A DNA stretch of 64,000 nt from Craspedostauros australis (lineage: Eukaryota; Bacillariophyta; Bacillariophyceae; Mastogloiales; Achnanthaceae): assembly GCA_026770025.1 (NCBI GenBank), contig JAMXDE010000007.1, positions 2,356,001 through 2,420,000 on the forward strand. Direction: 5' to 3'. The position numbers and the translations under genes are program-made. Below, piece by piece: positions 53,829 through 62,555 of this stretch. The notes beneath the pieces are model-generated. The model was not told where the DNA came from. It made no database searches and worked only from the letters and a program-made list of their open reading frames with translations. Within the stretch, counting starts at the first letter, position 1. Every line of letters begins with the position of its first letter.

Positions 53829-55751
53829 TCATGCACCGCGCAGGATCTGCGAAACGACTTCTTGGGCCAGCGTCTGGTTGTTCAGCAGCGAGGTTGTATT
53901 TGGTATCGACGCTGGTCCGGGTTGCTGAAACGCAGCCGCGGATTGGCCCATCAATGTGGGTGACGGCTGGGTCAGCTGGAGCGCGGCCTGGAGGATGGTG
54001 GAGACGGAGCTGTCTCCTGTGCCGACATCGTTGGAGGATCTTTGATTCTGCACGAAGAGTCCTTGGGCGGCATGGATACCGGTACTTGGCTGCTGCTGCG
54101 GTTGTTGTTGTTGCTGCTGCGGGTGTTGGAAGAAGTGCCCCAAACCTTGGATAGTGTCGTGGATAAGGTTGGAGTGCTGGTGGAGAGCTGCGCAGGAGAT
54201 GCCTGGTGCGTTCTGCCCAGCGGAATGGAGTTTCGCACTGCTGCTGATTCCCAAACCGGAATCGAACTGACTTGGGAACGGTGAGGGGACAGCGTGACCT
54301 CCCAGGACGGCGGGCTGGGATGTTGCATGAGTCGTTGCGGCCTGGGCAGTGACCGCCGGAGCTGCGAGAGATGGAGGTTGCTTGCTGCCAGGTCTTTGCA
54401 GCAGCAGGGCCAAACCCAGTTCTGGTGACATGGAGGCCTGTGCGAGCAGCGCGCTGAGCAGAGGGTCCGTGCCCATCGAAGCTCCGGAAGAAGCATGATT
54501 GCCTGAGACCATGGCTGTTGCGCACGGCAGCTTCGACCCCCCGAATGGGACAGAAGACAGGAAAGAAGCCGATGGCGACGACGATGATGATGACGGCGAC
54601 AGGAATGATGAGAAATTGAACTCGGAAGATCCCATGCGTGCTGTGTTGATGATGTTTTCTGCAGATGCCTGAGCCTGGGGATGATTGAGATGCAGTCCCT
54701 CATTCTGCGCTGCTTGGGCAGGTCGCGCGGCCGGTGGTTGAGTTGATTGATCGAGCACCATGTTGATCAAGGTGGCCATGTCTGTTGAGGGCGAGCTGTT
54801 CATGTTGCTGCCATTGTTGTTGCTGGCGGCGGTTTTGTTCATGTTGGTATTTCTTGGCGCGCCGCTGGCGGCAATGGCGCGATGAATTGTGATCGGAGGA
54901 TTCGTTGATGCGGCAGAAGTAAGGCCGTTTGATTGACTGAGCAGCTGCATCGCTGCGGTTGCCAATGATGTGAGTTCGTTGATGTTCGACGAAGCGCCTG
55001 GAACGGGGGATGGGGCCGACACCACGGATACAGCCTGACCGTCCCATGGGAGGGAGGTGCTGGAGGCTGTACCAGGAGGTGTGTCATCCACCAATTTCGC
55101 TAACCTGCTCGGTTCGGTGGCAATTTGCGCTGTTGCTTGCGCTGGTCCATGCGATTGTGCTTGGGTGCCGTGGTTGTCCTTGCGCTGGATGAACCGGAAG
55201 GCCTGCTTTGTTTTCTGGATCAACTTGCTCTGGTTGGAGATGATCATATATGTGGCTTTGTGCTTGCCGACGTTCTCGTCATCAGCATTGGCATCGGCAG
55301 AGTTGGAGTTTTGCTCATCTAGCTTGGTACAGCTAGCCGTTTGGGAAGACTCAGCTCCGCCATCAACACCGGTGGCTGCCTTGTTTCCAGCTTCCTGATC
55401 GCTCGGCTTGGATGCGTCGTTTCTCTTCTGGAGGAACCTGCCTCCGTTGGAGTGCACCGTGGCGACGATCCTGCGCGCGACGGCTGTCTTTTGTCCTCTG
55501 ACGTGAGCTCCGCTGTATTCATCGAAGGCGTTGCGGATGATGTCTCGGAACGCAATGTTGCCGGGGTTGTCATTGGGACCGGTGCCTCTTCCCAGCAGCA
55601 CATCGTTGGGCCTCAGGTCGGAGGTGGTCTCGCAGGTGGGCTTGCTGTCGCGGCATCGCTTCGGTTGCTTGCACGATGGCATCTTGTGCAGAGGATGGTA
55701 TTCTATTCTACTTCGGTGGATCAAGCGGGGTCGGGGCGGAGCCGAAGTCAA
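53829..55751 (-). CDS. DUF6824-domain protein, copy 4
   Basis: A 640-residue single-exon protein; Met 55682 (24th codon) is the likelier start since it sits just before the Cys/Lys-rich lead to the domain. The DUF6824 core is residues 49-110 (NDVLLGRGTGPNDNPGN, RGQKTAVARRIVATV, GGRFLQK). A 60-residue acidic linker precedes KLIQKTKQAFRFIQRKD (177-193). The long C-terminal part is Gln/Ser/Asn-rich, with a polyglutamine run (near nt 54070-54120), and contains VSTILQAALQLTQPSPT (near nt 53958-54008), nearly the same as the C-terminal motif of copy 3. No targeting signal; composition fits a nuclear regulator, unproven. Confidence 0.88.
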   Translation of the reverse strand: MTSAPPRPRLIHRSRIEYHPLHKMPSCKQPKRCRDSKPTCETTSDLRPNDVLLGRGTGPNDNPGNIAFRDIIRNAFDEYSGAHVRGQKTAVARRIVATVHSNGGRFLQKRNDASKPSDQEAGNKAATGVDGGAESSQTASCTKLDEQNSNSADANADDENVGKHKATYMIISNQSKLIQKTKQAFRFIQRKDNHGTQAQSHGPAQATAQIATEPSRLAKLVDDTPPGTASSTSLPWDGQAVSVVSAPSPVPGASSNINELTSLATAAMQLLSQSNGLTSAASTNPPITIHRAIAASGAPRNTNMNKTAASNNNGSNMNSSPSTDMATLINMVLDQSTQPPAARPAQAAQNEGLHLNHPQAQASAENIINTARMGSSEFNFSSFLSPSSSSSSPSASFLSSVPFGGSKLPCATAMVSGNHASSGASMGTDPLLSALLAQASMSPELGLALLLQRPGSKQPPSLAAPAVTAQAATTHATSQPAVLGGHAVPSPFPSQFDSGLGISSSAKLHSAGQNAPGISCAALHQHSNLIHDTIQGLGHFFQHPQQQQQQPQQQPSTGIHAAQGLFVQNQRSSNDVGTGDSSVSTILQAALQLTQPSPTLMGQSAAAFQQPGPASIPNTTSLLNNQTLAQEVVSQILRGA

Positions 55752-57111
55752 ATGGAGTGGGTAGTGCAGCCACGGTGCTTCCGCAATCGTCGCGATTCTA
55801 CTGGTGTTGCTGTCGTTGTGACTGCCACTGTTGCTGCCAGTGGTGGTTGGGTTGGGAGTTGCCGATGTGCTTTGCCTTGCTTGCCTCCGCTCTGTGGATA
55901 ACGTCGTGAAGTATTATGGTTGGAGAGAATGGGGCAACTGATGCCGTCGGAGGCGGCGACGGAGATGTCAATGGAGATGTCAATGGAGATGTTGTGCTGT
56001 CGCAATTGATGACATTTTGTCACGTTTTGAAGAAATGAACGTTTCTACGGGCGTGTGTGGTACAGTTTAGTACAGTGTGGTGCAGTGCGGTACTCTGCCA
56101 TCATCATCCTCATTCGTTCTTTTCAGAGGAGAAGCATGCCAGTGCATGTCGCACAAAACACGAGATACGGCGAAATGAGTCAGTGGACAGACAGAGATGA
56201 GGCAGAAGGGGCAACTTGCACCAGGTACAGAAGGGCCTGTATCTTGTGGGCGTGCGAGCAAAAACGATTCCTCCAGCTACGAATGACGTACCTGCTTTTG
56301 GGTTGTTTGTTGGTGCTGAGTGGGTTACCTATGGCGCATTTACCGACGCGCAGACTTTGGCCGTGTTTTCACGCGTTCGCATTTCTTCACAACTTGGGTT
56401 ACGTAGCGGTTTGTTGTATGCCCTGGATGAACCCGTGGAAATGGGATGATAAGACCCGCCTGAGTGAAAATAGTACACCTTTCTCGGGAACGTCGTTTCT
56501 GTGTTAAAAATAACTGCGTATATCTCTTGTCCTACATCAAATACATCATATGGCAAGAACTAGAATTGTTCCGTCCAATCATTTTAAAGTTATGGAGGGT
56601 TGAAAATCATGTCGAATCTACCTATTAGGTGAATAACGCACAGACGCAACAGTGCTCATTGGCGCTTCAATAGAGTCGCAGTGGTCATTCGTCCCAAAAC
56701 GTTCTTTTTTCTTCCATCGTTTGGGCTTTGTTCGCGATTCTTGAATTTCCGGAGAGTGACTCTACCTTGTGCTCACACAGAATCGTTGGTGTGGACACAA
56801 AACTCTTGTTGTGTGGAGAGTGATGTGATGTATTGTGATGTAATGTGATGCAGGGCGATGTGCCATGGGCCGTCAACCAGGATGGTAGGCACGGTCCTTG
56901 TTCCTCTTACTCCTGTCTGTTATGTCAGAGTGGTAGCAAGGGGGATGCACTGGCTGCAATGCACAAGACGCATACGATGCAAGTTGCGCAGCGCTGAATT
57001 GGACGATGTGAATTGCTGGTGCCAAGATGGAAATGGACAGCACCCTCGCCACAGTCCTGTAGGCAGTGGCAACCCCAACCCACACATCTAATCCAAGTCT
57101 TGACCCTCTGG
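55752..57111. other. Intergenic region left of the telomere-like block
   Basis: Near 55957-55995 the unit GGAGATGTCAAT is repeated three times. At about 56816-56862 a 10-bp TGTGATGTAT-type unit is repeated four or five times with drift, as in subtelomeric satellites. No gene is recognised. Confidence 0.45.
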
Positions 57112-57344
57112 CCCCCTAACCCCATCCCTAACCCTGACATTGAGTAACTTCATGGCTCTGTCTGAGTACTGTCAGCCACACGCAGTTGCCTCCCTCGTCT
57201 CTCCCAAGTTGCCGAAACCCCAGCCGGAACCCTAACCCTAACTCTAGCCCTGAGCAACTGCTTCCCACCTCCCAAACCCTAACCCTAACCCTAACCCTAC
57301 CCCAAGCCAGAACCCCAGCCCTAACTCTAACCCTGAGCAACCTG
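57112..57344. repeat. Interstitial telomere-like repeats (CCCTAA)n with a duplicated spacer
   Basis: Perfect and near-perfect CCCTAA units occur in three patches: 57112-57135, 57227-57250 and 57276-57334, with the longest run at 57276-57299. Diatom telomeres use TTAGGG, so this is telomere-type sequence inside a chromosome. The spacers are repeated: TGAG(T/C)AAC..CATGGCTCTGTCTGA at 57140 and the related TGAGCAACCTGATGACTCTG at 57333 start two diverged copies of about 60 bp. The C-rich strand is on +, so the ancestral chromosome end would have faced left. Confidence 0.85.
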
Positions 57345-58088
57345 ATGACTCTGTCTGAACAACGTCATCTGCACACAGTTACCTCCTCCGTCGCTCTGGT
57401 GTTGCCCTTGTCGCGAACTCTTGCTTTTCTCCCACTTTTTTGCTTCCCGCACTGTTTCGATCCATTTCAACGGCCGCCGTTCCGGCGTTTTTGATTCGAT
57501 TTCACAATTTTTACAGTTTGTTTCATCGAAGGTATCGTCCAGACCGTCCTTTGAACTCTTTGGCGCCAATGAAAAGTAATGATTATTGTCGATTGTGACC
57601 TTGGTATCCGGACAGACGTCATATCTGCTGAGTAAAACCTGGCGCCTTGGCGTGAAGGCTTCGTCGAGAATCTCAACGCACGAGCCATCCAAAGAGACAG
57701 ACTTGGACAAACAAAGACAAGAAACAAGTCAACACAAGAGATGAAAGGGGCCACGTGTTGACTGGTGGGAAACATCGCGTCGCGTGGCTTCGCATCATCC
57801 GTTGCCATTTCCATTTCCATCGGCATCCCTTGGCAACTGCACGTACCATACTCGCTCGCCATCATCTTTTTTCAATCAAGAGCATCATGCACAAGCACGT
57901 TCATCTTCTGGAGTGCTTCATCCCACGCCCAACTGGCATCTCTCATTGCGTCGATCAATTGACCGATCGCCGCTCGTGTTCAGTTGGTGGGTTGTACCGT
58001 TACGGCCACTCATTCCTGCTTGTGCGACCGTGACAATTCCAACGCATCACAACGCATCATAGCGCATCACGACGCAAAGAGAAGCAAC
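57345..58088. other. Region right of the telomere-like block
   Basis: A minus-strand frame (57327-57710, 127 codons) begins MSKSVSLDGSCVEILDEA and has protein-like composition in its first 65 codons, but matches nothing I know and runs into the telomere-like block; it may be a gene fragment. A CAACGCATCA-type repeat (about 58038-58075) sits just before the prolyl-oligopeptidase start codon. Confidence 0.35.
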
Positions 58089-59968
58089 ATGGCGGACGAT
58101 TCCTACGCCTCGTTGGAGGATGTGGACAGCAAATCTTCCATGAGCTTTGGCTCCAGGGCCAACGACATGTGCCTCAACACGCTCGGCAGTCTTACGAAGC
58201 CCAAGACCAGATCCGACAAAAGCATCGTGGACGTCCGTGAGGCGAATGACACCATACCCTTCGTCAGCAAGATGGGGATGGATGCAGCCAGCAATGGCAT
58301 GCTCTTCAATCTGTGGAAGGATTCCAAGGTAGGTACAATGCGCAATGCACAATACACTGCACGAATGAGCTGAAGAAGCTCTGCAAGTATTCCATGGTAT
58401 GCATCGCGCTCCTCACACACAGAACAACATTGCATTCTATTCTCACATATTATTCTCATATTCTGTTGTCTTGCTTCACTGTTCGCGTCATCCTTCCAAC
58501 CAACAATCCTGCATCCACATCGACATTGTCCACACTCCAAACACTGCAGAATCGAAAAAGGCATCTGGCGCAAACGACGTTGGCGTCGTAACAGACCAGC
58601 AACCCCAAATGGATCAAGGTGCTGGATCTGGACAACCCTGCCAGAAAGGAGAAGATGCCATGGACATGGAAGGGAAGTTGGGTGCTGCCCAGAGCGAGAG
58701 ATCCAATGTCGCAAGACGGCAAGCTCATCACCCGTGCACTTCTCAGTTTGTCGCGGGGCAGCACGGACTCCGTCGTCGTTAGGGAATTCGATCTCGTCAA
58801 ATCCGCATTCGTCACCGACAGGCCATTCTCAATACCAGAGGATAAGACCAGAGCCTGCTACAAAACAAGGAACATCCTCCTGGTCGGGGCGGATTTGGTT
58901 CTTCGTCTCTCATGAGGGCGGGATGCCCCAGGACGATCCGCGAGTGGGTCAGAGGCACAGGTCTGGCATCGGCGCTCGTGGTCTTCGAAGGTGAAAAGTC
59001 TCACATCGCAGTCTCAGCCAACGTCGACGATCAGAGGGTGCGTGGCAGGGGCATTTACAAAATCCGCACGAGGGCCATCACTCACCAGATCACCAAATTC
59101 TGGATACGGAGGTCAAGTACAAGCACATGCTGCCGCCCAGACAACATACCAGAATCGAGACAGGAGATCCGCCGGATTTCAAACCGTTGCTTGCACCAGA
59201 AGATTCGGATATCGATTTCGGTGGCACCGTTCTCATGATCCCTTTGCAATCCAACTGGTCACCTGAGGGTGCCAAGGAATTCAAGGCTGGATCCATCATC
59301 TACGTCAATGCGCACAAATTCGTCAGTATGGTCCGGACGATTGGATATATCATACCCTCTTCAAAACCTCCGGCTGCCTCCTCCGAAAAACTACACCATC
59401 ACAAAGAACCACCTCATCCTCTTGCTCATTGGTAACGTCAGATCGAAGCTGGAGTTCTATCAATTGGAGGAGGAGGCTAACAAGCTGCGTTTGGTGGGAG
59501 TCGACAAGCGACCCCGAATCGCCTCCGCCAGCGTTCGATCTGCGCATCCCTATGAGAGCGATCGATTCTGGATCACGACCACCAGCTACACAGAACCAAC
59601 CATGCTGTGGCTCGGCGATGCATCCGTGTTTGATGGCGAAGACGAGAAGATGATGAAGCGGGTTGATCCAGAGGTCCACCTTGGCAGCAAGCTGCAATTG
59701 CTACCAAGTCATTTCGATTCGAAAGGTTTGGACGTCATGCAATGCATCGCAGAAAGCAAAGACAGCACCGATGCTCTGCACTTCATGATGTCGAAGAGGC
59801 GTCCCCACGAACAAGCGGACCCACCTTGCTCTACGCCTACGGTGCCTTTGAGGTCGTTTCGGTCTGCATTACACCCCGCAACAGGTCTGGCATGGTTGGA
59901 ATGTGGCGGCGTCTGCGCGGAAGCCAACGTGCGTGGTGATGAAGAATTTGGTCCCAGCTGGCATCAGG
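58089..59968 (+). pseudogene. Prolyl-oligopeptidase-like (S9A) pseudogene, propeller part only
   Basis: From Met 58089 (context AACATGG) the reading frame covers an N-terminal part ending NLWKDSK, then a donor-like GTAGGT at 58330 and an acceptor near 58549. After this the family sequence is spread over all three frames: WTWKGSWVLPRARDPM and LSLSRGSTDSVVVREFDL, then CPRTIREWVRGTGLASALVVFEGE, IETGDPPDFKPL and GSIIYVNAHKF, then YTITKNHLILL, KSKLEF-like and VGVDKR, then GPTLLYAYGAFE and finally EEFGPSWHQ. These are in the order of bacterial-type prolyl-oligopeptidase-like proteins. At least five frame changes and an in-frame stop make it non-coding as one protein. It stops at a good donor (CAGGTGAGT, 59968/59969); the catalytic Ser-Asp-His domain is not in the window. 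It may lie beyond the retroelements on the right or be lost. Confidence 0.8.
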
Positions 59969-60274
59969 TGAGTGCCAATTATTGTCGATGTTGTTGCTGC
60001 TGTGTATGGTTGTGTTGTTCACTCGCGCAGCTGTGCATGACATGTGCGCGGCGCAGAGCAGACAAAAATCAGGAATGGAAAGCATGCACACAATAGGCGC
60101 ATTGGAGGAGTACGACTTTCGGAGCTTGTGGGAACACCTGTCATTCACTCCTTCATTCTTTTCCATTTGTAATAATAACTCATGGATTACATTATAAATG
60201 TGCTCTGTAGGCTTTACCCTCGCCTCCACTGGCCCCGTAGGACCGAGCTTCGAGCGAGCTGTCGAATACTGGCC
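59969..60274. other. Junction between the pseudogene and the LINE 3' end
   Basis: Left part reads like an intron after the donor at 59969. From about 60195 the sequence is probably the 3' untranslated end of the minus-strand LINE. An AT-rich ATAATAACTCATGG at about 60171-60184 could be the junction. The exact border is not visible. Confidence 0.4.
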
Positions 60275-61744
60275 TCAAGTCAGCCCCAGCCAATTGCTCA
60301 TGAACTGCCGCTCATTTTGCATGGTGCGCGCCCGTCGTCTGGCCGACACCTGGGCTTGGACTGCCTGGACGTCCTGTATCCACTGCCGCATCTGCGACTC
60401 CGTTCCATATTCCATCTGGTGCCCCTCCCGAAGGAGAGTCACCTCGGCGTCCGTCATGTCTTGACTCGTACCGTTGGCAGCCCGGCGTACCTGCCGCCGA
60501 AGCTCCTGCAAGGAGGGATGTTGTTCCCCGTCATGTACTTTGTCGTTTCGCGCCTTCCACACTCGCCACGGTATCTTCCAGACCCACCTGACCACTTCAC
60601 GTGCCCACGACGCTTCATCAGGGAACTGACATTCATGACGCTCCATCCACTGAGACTGTTGTTGCCGCCAGTCCTTGTGTAAGAAACCCAGGAGCAGCGG
60701 GTACCACCCCACTCCTCCTTGAATGCCGGCGACCTCTTGCCGCCGTCGCCATCGAACCAGACCCACTCTCATGTTAGCCACCAGTCGCGGTGCCGTGCCG
60801 ATCTCGATCATGCGTTGGAGCAGCTCGCCCGACGCGTCGTTCCAGGCTTCCGCATGCTCGCGGCACCGTAAAACGTGTTGTGTGGTCTCCTCCACTCCGC
60901 AGAACTTACAGCTCGAGGTTTCTTGCTGTCCCATCTGCTTCATCTTTCGTCCCACTCCCACGAACCCAGAGGACCACTTCGTCATGAACTTCGCAACCTC
61001 CCGATTCGGTTTGGCTTTCCGAGCACCTTGGTACACTTCCCAGTCGGCTTGTCGCGCAGAGTGCATACTCCACCCAAACTTCGTCGTCCAGTATTCTGCT
61101 GCCGACGACCCCTGCAAACACTTGTACAGCTCTGACTGCCCAACGTGCGAGAAATGTCGTCCGTACAGCTCGAGGGTCCAACGATCCGTCGCCGATTTCC
61201 AAGCTCTCACGCGCCGACGCAACCGTGTCGCGCTCCAAAACTCCTTCGCGCGTTTGTCACATTCGACGTTCAGCCGCTCCAGGATCGTAAGCTCCTTACC
61301 AGTGTCGTCCTGGTGCCCCTTGACCCACTCCCATCGCACCTGAGCACGTATGCTCCGTCGCAAGCGCAGAATCTCCGTCAGTATATCCCAGTCTCGTTGG
61401 CCGGTGCGCACGGAGTCCGACTGCGCTTGGTCGAGGGCCTGCGATCCGTCGAGGGCCACCGTCACCAAACACGACTCGTCCAGGTTGGGGACCATCTCAA
61501 GCATCTCCAAGGAGGCCCATATCCCTGCCAACTCACTGCGGTAGGAGCTGTGAACCTCAGCTGGGCCTGGCACAAACGTGTTGCACCGCACGTGTCGCTG
61601 CGTGCTCGTGTCAAACATGATGGAACAAGAGGTGCCTCGTGCATCCTTGAATGACCCGTCGCTGACCAGCAGGAGGGTATGGTTTTTTGCTGCCTCCCAC
61701 ATCTGGTCCCAATTGGCATCCCCACCCAAGTCTTCGACTGGGTC
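60195..61744 (-). mobile_element. LINE (non-LTR retrotransposon) 3' part, RNase H region
   Basis: The ORF below with an RNase H domain followed by a CX2CX7HX3C zinc-knuckle-like motif is the C-terminal end of a LINE pol. No reverse transcriptase precedes it in the window; the next sequence upstream on the minus strand looks like the LTR of a copia element, so the LINE seems to be cut by that insertion or 5'-truncated. The 3' border near 60195 is approximate. Confidence 0.6.
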
Positions 61745-61753
61745 TGTTGGCAA
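60275..61753 (-). CDS. LINE pol C-terminus: RNase H plus zinc-binding region
   Basis: An open frame of 492 codons without an obvious ATG; it reads in from upstream. RNase H is at residues about 27-160: LLVSDGSFKDARG (first Asp), YRSELAGIWASLEML (Glu), VALDGSQALD (Asp) and WVKGHQDD with NVECDKRAKEFW (last Asp), so all four acidic residues are present. Residues about 275-295 hold SCKFCGVEETTQHVLRC, the zf-RVT-like motif common after RNase H in LINE pols. The C-terminal 190 residues are Trp/Arg-rich (WWK-type pieces such as DKVHDGEQHPSLQELRRQVR). In a functional element it would remove the RNA strand after reverse transcription. It is open over its whole length here, which suggests recent activity or recent insertion. 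Confidence 0.8.
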   Translation of the reverse strand: MPTDPVEDLGGDANWDQMWEAAKNHTLLLVSDGSFKDARGTSCSIMFDTSTQRHVRCNTFVPGPAEVHSSYRSELAGIWASLEMLEMVPNLDESCLVTVALDGSQALDQAQSDSVRTGQRDWDILTEILRLRRSIRAQVRWEWVKGHQDDTGKELTILERLNVECDKRAKEFWSATRLRRRVRAWKSATDRWTLELYGRHFSHVGQSELYKCLQGSSAAEYWTTKFGWSMHSARQADWEVYQGARKAKPNREVAKFMTKWSSGFVGVGRKMKQMGQQETSSCKFCGVEETTQHVLRCREHAEAWNDASGELLQRMIEIGTAPRLVANMRVGLVRWRRRQEVAGIQGGVGWYPLLLGFLHKDWRQQQSQWMERHECQFPDEASWAREVVRWVWKIPWRVWKARNDKVHDGEQHPSLQELRRQVRRAANGTSQDMTDAEVTLLREGHQMEYGTESQMRQWIQDVQAVQAQVSARRRARTMQNERQFMSNWLGLT

Positions 61754-62535
61754 GTTCCGCGCACGGTAACCTACGATCGTGGAAGATGGTGTTGGTTGAT
61801 AGTCGTCTGTTTGCTATTTCATTACTTGGCTACTCCGATGCTCTCGGTGTACGCCCGTTCTCTTGCCCGATGCTCTCGGCGCTTCAATCTGTTTCGTAGA
61901 TTCGGTCTCCGACTATGAGTCGGTACGCGAGATCCTCTCTCGCTCCTCTCTGTATTCTCTCTCTCTCTCTCAACATCGTGTGCTCGTGCTACACGATGCT
62001 TCGTGTTCGATGCGTACTCCGCATTCGACACTCTGTTCATTCAGTACTGGCTTCTACTCCATGAGTACTTACCATTTGAAGTTCACCTTCAGTATCCATG
62101 ATCTTCATGGGTCATCGTATCTTCGCCTCCTGCTCTGACTTGGAGACAGCTGTCGACGTGGTGACATGTTGACATCCTGTCGACGTCAGTAGGCGTCCTT
62201 CTGCTCTCCAGATGTCACGTTCCATTGGTGATGCAGTAGTCTGTCAGATGATATCGTCATCTGAGGTTTAGTTGGGAAGTACCTCGAGATTCTCTTGGTA
62301 CCATTGATGCATGGACGGACGATCTTCTGATTCTTCCAGAAATCGTTATTTGCAAATTTCCTCCAGAAATCTTGCCCCTTTTTGTGTGTTCCATTTCCCC
62401 TGTAATTCTGACGAATCACAGCATACTATCGACACGAGTATAGTTATACCGTCCAAGTGCGTATGAGAGAATAGCGGGTGAACGATGCACATATACACGT
62501 ACATCTCGACATATTCTCACATGTACATCTCGACA
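61745..62535 (-). repeat. Probable 3' LTR of the copia element
   Basis: On the minus strand a purine-rich AGGAAGGG immediately precedes TGTCGAGATG at 62535, directly after the pol stop, as a polypurine tract before an LTR would. The end is placed at CAACA (61745-61749). That gives about 790 bp starting TG and ending CA. A TATA-like TATAACTATAC lies near 62440. The second LTR is outside the window, so the borders cannot be confirmed here. Confidence 0.45.
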
Positions 62536-62555
62536 CCCTTCCTGTGTGCATTCCG

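Noticed and set aside
57327-57710. 127-codon minus-strand frame beside the telomere-like block
   Set aside because: Partly protein-like but runs into the repeats and matches no family; mentioned only as a possible fragment.
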